From Bacteroidales bacterium UBA5382 (GTDB lineage: Bacteria; Bacteroidota; Bacteroidia; Bacteroidales; Dysgonomonadaceae), in NCBI GenBank assembly GCA_002409745.1, contig DHOU01000011.1, positions 62,001 through 126,000 on the forward strand: a stretch of 64,000 nt of DNA. Direction: 5' to 3'. The position numbers and the translations under genes were made by a program. Below the pieces are notes generated by a model. That model saw nothing but the letters and a program-made list of their open reading frames with translations, was not told where the DNA came from and did not search any database. Below, piece by piece: positions 63,170 through 64,000 of the stretch. The stretch's first letter is position 1; every line of letters begins with the position of its first letter.

Positions 63170-63205
63170 TAGGTATTTTCACGCAGAAAATACCTACTTT
63201 CTGCG
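63170..63205 (+). promoter_or_regulatory. Two mutually exclusive hairpins just upstream of a TonB-receptor promoter
   Basis: TAGGTATTTTC (63170-63180) is inverted as GAAAATACCTA (63186-63196), a perfect 11-bp repeat. The overlapping CGCAGAAA (63182-63189) is inverted as TTTCTGCG (63198-63205), a perfect 8-bp repeat. The pair ends one base before the -33 TTG of the next promoter, so it looks like a compound regulator site in DNA. An RNA switch is unlikely because it lies upstream of the start site. Confidence 0.5.
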
Positions 63206-63206
63206 A

Positions 63207-63237
63207 TTGTAATGATTCTTTTACTTCTATACCTTTG
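63207..63237 (+). promoter_or_regulatory. Promoter of the downstream TonB-dependent receptor (TTG-N20-TACCTTTG)
   Basis: TTG at 63207-63209 and TACCTTTG at 63230-63237 fit the Bacteroidota consensus. The predicted transcript starts about 28 bases before the ATG at 63272. Confidence 0.75.
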
Positions 63238-63271
63238 CCCCAAAGTTTAGATTATCAATTTATAACATAAA

Positions 63272-64000
63272 ATGAAACCATCTCAAAGTCTTGGCATAAG
63301 GCTAACCCATATCTTCTTTTTCTTCTTTTTTATTCAGTTTTTATTTGCGCAGCAAGTACGAGAATCGGCTATTCGAGGAACGGTAAAAGACAAGGAGGGG
63401 AACCCGATAGAATTTGCGACGATATATATAAAAGGGGAGAGTAGCGGCACGCAATCTGATGCCAAAGGAAACTATTATCTTCCCGTAACTCCCGGCAGAC
63501 GTACTTTTTGTGTGCAGTTCATGGGATACGAAACCTATGAGCGGCAGGTTGAAGTGAAGCCCGGCGAAAAAGTAACGATTGCAGTAACTCTCGATGAAAG
63601 ACGGTATGACTTGCAAGAGGTTGTTATCCAATCGAAGTCGGGCGTGCAGCGTGTCAATGAAACGGCTTATAATGTGGTCGCTTTGGATGCCACATCTCGA
63701 TATAATTCGACGGCGGACTTGTCGGATATGCTGAATAAAGTCTCGGGCGTACGCATCCGTGAAACAGGCGGCGTGGGTTCGGATATGCAGGTGATGCTTG
63801 ACGGTTTTAGCGGAAAGCACGTGAAGGTCTTTATTGATGGTGTGCCTCAGGAAGGGGTGGGAGAGTCTTTCGGACTGAATAATATCCCGGTTAACTATGC
63901 CGAACGTATCGAAGTCTATAAAGGCGTGGTGCCGGTGGTTTTCGGGACGGACGCCATCGGCGGGGTTATCAATATCGTCACGAAAAAGAATACGAAGAAA
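63272..64000 (+). CDS. TonB-dependent receptor (N-terminal part)
   Basis: The 243 visible residues start MKPSQSLGIRLTHIFFFFFF, a signal peptide ending LFAQ, then a carboxypeptidase-regulatory-like domain (~30-112, IRGTVKDKEGNPIEFATIYI), the segment DLQEVVIQSKSGVQRV (TonB-box position) and a plug (LSDMLNKVSGVRIRETGGVG, VKVFIDGVPQEGVGESFGLN, VPVVFGTDAIGGVINIVTKK). The plug pattern is that of siderophore- or metal-type receptors rather than SusC. The gene runs off the window. Cargo unknown. Confidence 0.88.
   Translation, partial: MKPSQSLGIRLTHIFFFFFFIQFLFAQQVRESAIRGTVKDKEGNPIEFATIYIKGESSGTQSDAKGNYYLPVTPGRRTFCVQFMGYETYERQVEVKPGEKVTIAVTLDERRYDLQEVVIQSKSGVQRVNETAYNVVALDATSRYNSTADLSDMLNKVSGVRIRETGGVGSDMQVMLDGFSGKHVKVFIDGVPQEGVGESFGLNNIPVNYAERIEVYKGVVPVVFGTDAIGGVINIVTKKNTKK

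Overview
The window comes from a Bacteroidales bacterium (Bacteroidota). The evidence is a SusC/SusD pair led by an ECF sigma factor and a FecR-type anti-sigma factor, fimbrillin-like lipoproteins, an Oar-like TonB receptor paired with a BACON lipoprotein, promoters with the Bacteroidota -7 box TAnnTTTG (best at rpsF, ispG and a 6S-like RNA), and almost no Shine-Dalgarno sequences. The genus cannot be fixed from the sequence alone. I see no transposase, integrase, phage gene or CRISPR array.

Layout. 1-500: start of a BtuB-like receptor under a cobalamin riboswitch (minus strand). 678-1138: antitoxin with a wrecked YafQ-like toxin. 1.2-19.4 kb: a minus-strand polysaccharide-utilisation locus (sigma, FecR, SusC, SusD, beta-helix protein, DUF4959-type lipoprotein, two fimbrillin-like lipoproteins, a Tat-exported GH20-like protein, an unknown 822-residue lipoprotein), ending in ruins of two GH27 alpha-galactosidase genes. 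19.6-21.7 kb: a cluster of toxin-antitoxin modules, some intact and some broken, interleaved with copies of the 3' end of the adjacent ABC ATPase gene. 21.8-26.6 kb: a corrinoid-uptake operon (PP-loop ATPase, binding protein, cob(I)alamin adenosyltransferase, permease, ATPase) interrupted by a DUF433/DUF5615 module. 27-28.9 kb: groES-groEL. 29.3-34.2 kb: Oar-like receptor plus BACON/OB lipoprotein. 34.4-35.8 kb: a phased A-tract repeat, an unknown gene and a truncated TA module. 36-63 kb: mostly housekeeping (tRNA-Gln, tyrS, a 6S-like RNA, pdxB, pgl-zwf, rpsF-rpsR-rplI, a LacI/MFS/GH13 alpha-glucan cluster, fcl, dusB, yoeB module, S41 protease, a YciO-like gene, fabI, aqpZ, ispG, a CAT-anticodon tRNA). 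63.3-64 kb: start of another TonB receptor.

How it works together. The PUL should sense its glycan through the STN domain of SusC, FecR and the sigma factor, bind it with SusD and lipoproteins, and cut it with the exported enzymes. Its alpha-galactosidase arm is dead. The riboswitch-controlled receptor and the ABC operon together form a corrinoid import and adenosylation route.

The most unusual signals are: (1) arrays of variable heptanucleotide units that keep a 7-bp register, in gaps of the corrinoid operon and around pgl-zwf; (2) three paralogous TA modules sharing a GTAC-N8-GTAC palindrome; (3) repeated ATPase 3' ends between TA modules; (4) fimbrillin lipoproteins used as PUL components, one a chimera with the C-terminal half of a neighbour; (5) a 21-bp repeat whose A-tracts recur about every 10.5 bp. 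All calls come from reading the sequence; no database search was possible.
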